Positions 33,390 through 34,330 of a stretch of 34,330 bases of DNA are shown here, one piece after another (position 1 is the stretch's first letter; the number at the start of each line of letters is the position of its first letter). The position numbers and the translations under genes were made by a program. The notes under the pieces were generated by a model that saw only the letters and a program-made list of their open reading frames with translations, was not told where the DNA came from and searched no databases. Source of the stretch: Mycobacterium sp. GTDB taxonomy: Bacteria; Actinomycetota; Actinomycetes; Mycobacteriales; Mycobacteriaceae. The DNA is taken from NCBI GenBank assembly GCA_020438905.1, contig JAGQTQ010000087.1, positions 1 through 34,330 on the forward strand. Direction: 5' to 3'.

Positions 33390-34330
33390 GTGCCTCCAGA
33401 AGAAATGGTGCCAGGCATCTCTGGCGCCAACAACCCTGCGCCGGCGAAGGCCGACCACCGCCACTTCTCCCCCGCGGCTGAGCCCGATTCGGACCGCGGG
33501 ACTCTCGGAGGGCCTGTTAGCGCAGCTGTTATCAAGGGCGGGTCCGCGGGAGGAGCCGCGGTCGGAGCTGAGGAGCCGCCCCCGGCGGCGACGAGGCGGA
33601 GACAACAGGCGGATCCGGGAGCGGACCCGAGCGCCAGCGTCCCGCCGATACCAGCGGAGTTAACAGGCCCGCAGCCGCACCCCGTTGCCGAGCTGGACCA
33701 CAGCGCTGGGAGCGCAGTGGCGGCGGACGGACAGAGCAGTGTGCACGGGCTTGTTATATGTGCCAAAACTGTCCACGCGCAGGCCGACGACGGCCCGACG
33801 GACACGGATAGCCCGGTCACGGACGTCTTCGGACCGAGCTTCCCCAGTCAGGCCGAGGTCGCCTCTGCGGCTTCGCGGTTCCGCTCACCGGCAGGCATCG
33901 CCGGTGTCGACCGCAGGGACATCGAGTTCGAGGGCGGCCAGTTTCACTTGACGATCGGCCCGGGCATGAATCAACTGAGTTGGACCCGGCCCGTCTTGAT
34001 CGAGAAATCCCTCGAACGGATCGCGTCCCGTGGCCGGCGAGTCACGGTAAACGACCTCGAACGCGAACTGCGCGACGTAATCGACGGGTTCGACGAATCG
34101 GACAGCAGAGCGCCGGGGATGCGGGGGGCCATCACGTCCTGGTCGCGCAAGTCGAGGGCCAACATGTGCCGGAAGCTGGCCGAGTACGACTACAACCAGA
34201 TGTTCGCCGATGACCGGACCCCGGCGATGGTCACCTTCACCTATCCCGATGACTGGCTTACCGTCGCGCCATCGGGGACTGCCGTCAAAAGGCATTTGCG
34301 GCTGTTGGATATTGCGCTCGGTGAGAGCCG
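33390..34330 (+). CDS. Replication-initiation (rolling-circle-type) protein, partial at the window end
   Basis: An open frame of 313 codons that runs off the window. From about 33966 it reads MNQLSWTRPVLIEKSL, DLERELRDVIDGFDESD, SWSRKSRANMCRKLAEYD and TPAMVTFTYPDDWLTVAP followed by KRHLRLLDIAL. This resembles the Rep proteins of actinobacterial integrative plasmids and elements; TFTYP fits the first motif region of such Reps, and the HxH and Tyr motifs would lie beyond the window. The first 190 residues are Pro/Ala-rich and look disordered. GTG 33390 has AGAAGGG 7 nt upstream; ATG 33405 and ATG 33966 are alternatives. Family assignment is from memory of related sequences. Confidence 0.65.
   Translation, partial: MPPEEMVPGISGANNPAPAKADHRHFSPAAEPDSDRGTLGGPVSAAVIKGGSAGGAAVGAEEPPPAATRRRQQADPGADPSASVPPIPAELTGPQPHPVAELDHSAGSAVAADGQSSVHGLVICAKTVHAQADDGPTDTDSPVTDVFGPSFPSQAEVASAASRFRSPAGIAGVDRRDIEFEGGQFHLTIGPGMNQLSWTRPVLIEKSLERIASRGRRVTVNDLERELRDVIDGFDESDSRAPGMRGAITSWSRKSRANMCRKLAEYDYNQMFADDRTPAMVTFTYPDDWLTVAPSGTAVKRHLRLLDIALGES

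Noticed and set aside
33059..33820. Minus-strand frames over the Rep leader and tRNA remnant
   Set aside because: They run through the tRNA half and the vapC end and have no recognisable domain; the plus-strand Rep frame joins smoothly to a conserved region.
26668..34330. CRISPR array or IS element in the accessory region
   Set aside because: I saw no regularly spaced repeats, no transposase frame and no terminal inverted repeats with target duplications.

Overview
The window reads as chromosomal DNA of a mycobacterium, probably an environmental Mycolicibacterium-type species. The reasons are high GC with strongly G/C-ending codons, GTG starts and 4-nt ATGA/GTGA overlaps, and the left block, which has the gene order I recall around the M. 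tuberculosis pimA locus (thrS, HIT protein, pgsA, acyltransferase, pimA, membrane protein/Nudix, pdxS, tesB, pdxT, all on the minus strand). Identification is from gene content and order only; no database was searched.

Left block (about 138-8926, minus strand): a tightly packed housekeeping run. ThrRS and an HIT-family nucleotide phosphorylase/hydrolase lead into the phosphatidylinositol-mannoside pathway (pgsA, patA-like, pimA). A one-helix membrane protein and a Nudix hydrolase follow, then the two subunits of PLP synthase (pdxS, pdxT) with a tesB thioesterase between them. Upstream (9118-9971, minus) is a partner-switching pair: a STAS anti-anti-sigma factor followed by a HATPase anti-sigma factor.

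Middle block (10436-18859, plus strand): the most interesting metabolic locus. An unrecognised 215-aa protein precedes a 604-aa haem peroxidase of the alpha-dioxygenase/cyclooxygenase superfamily, which keeps the Tyr-x-x-His pair and the REHN motif. A cytochrome P450 follows 7 nt later but is broken by three +1 frameshifts. Next come an acyl-CoA oxidase/dehydrogenase, an unknown protein, an SDR and a MOSC protein. A dioxygenase next to a P450 resembles a split version of fungal Ppo oxylipin synthases; the acyl-CoA oxidase and SDR suggest processing of an oxidised acyl chain. Then (18972-22695) comes a ferric-iron-type ABC importer (lipoprotein, double permease, ATPase) directly downstream of an IdeR-like iron box.

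Right block (22726-34330): accessory DNA. It holds a small ribbon-helix-helix protein, a lipoprotein, a secretory-type lipase and an MpaB/rubber-oxygenase-like protein. From about 26.7 kb on there are gene remnants, a duplicated cassette of unknown genes, two type II toxin-antitoxin modules (an Xis-HTH/PIN pair and a FitAB/VapBC pair), and a DEDDh-exonuclease/TerB/BRCT/zinc-ribbon/HTH gene. That gene and a GIY-YIG/DUF4357 gene have both lost their 5' ends at one shared junction. At 33149-33193 lies the 3' half of a tRNA on the minus strand, followed by a replication-initiator gene that runs off the window. Together these mark one end of a tRNA-integrated element that extends to the right, beyond the window.
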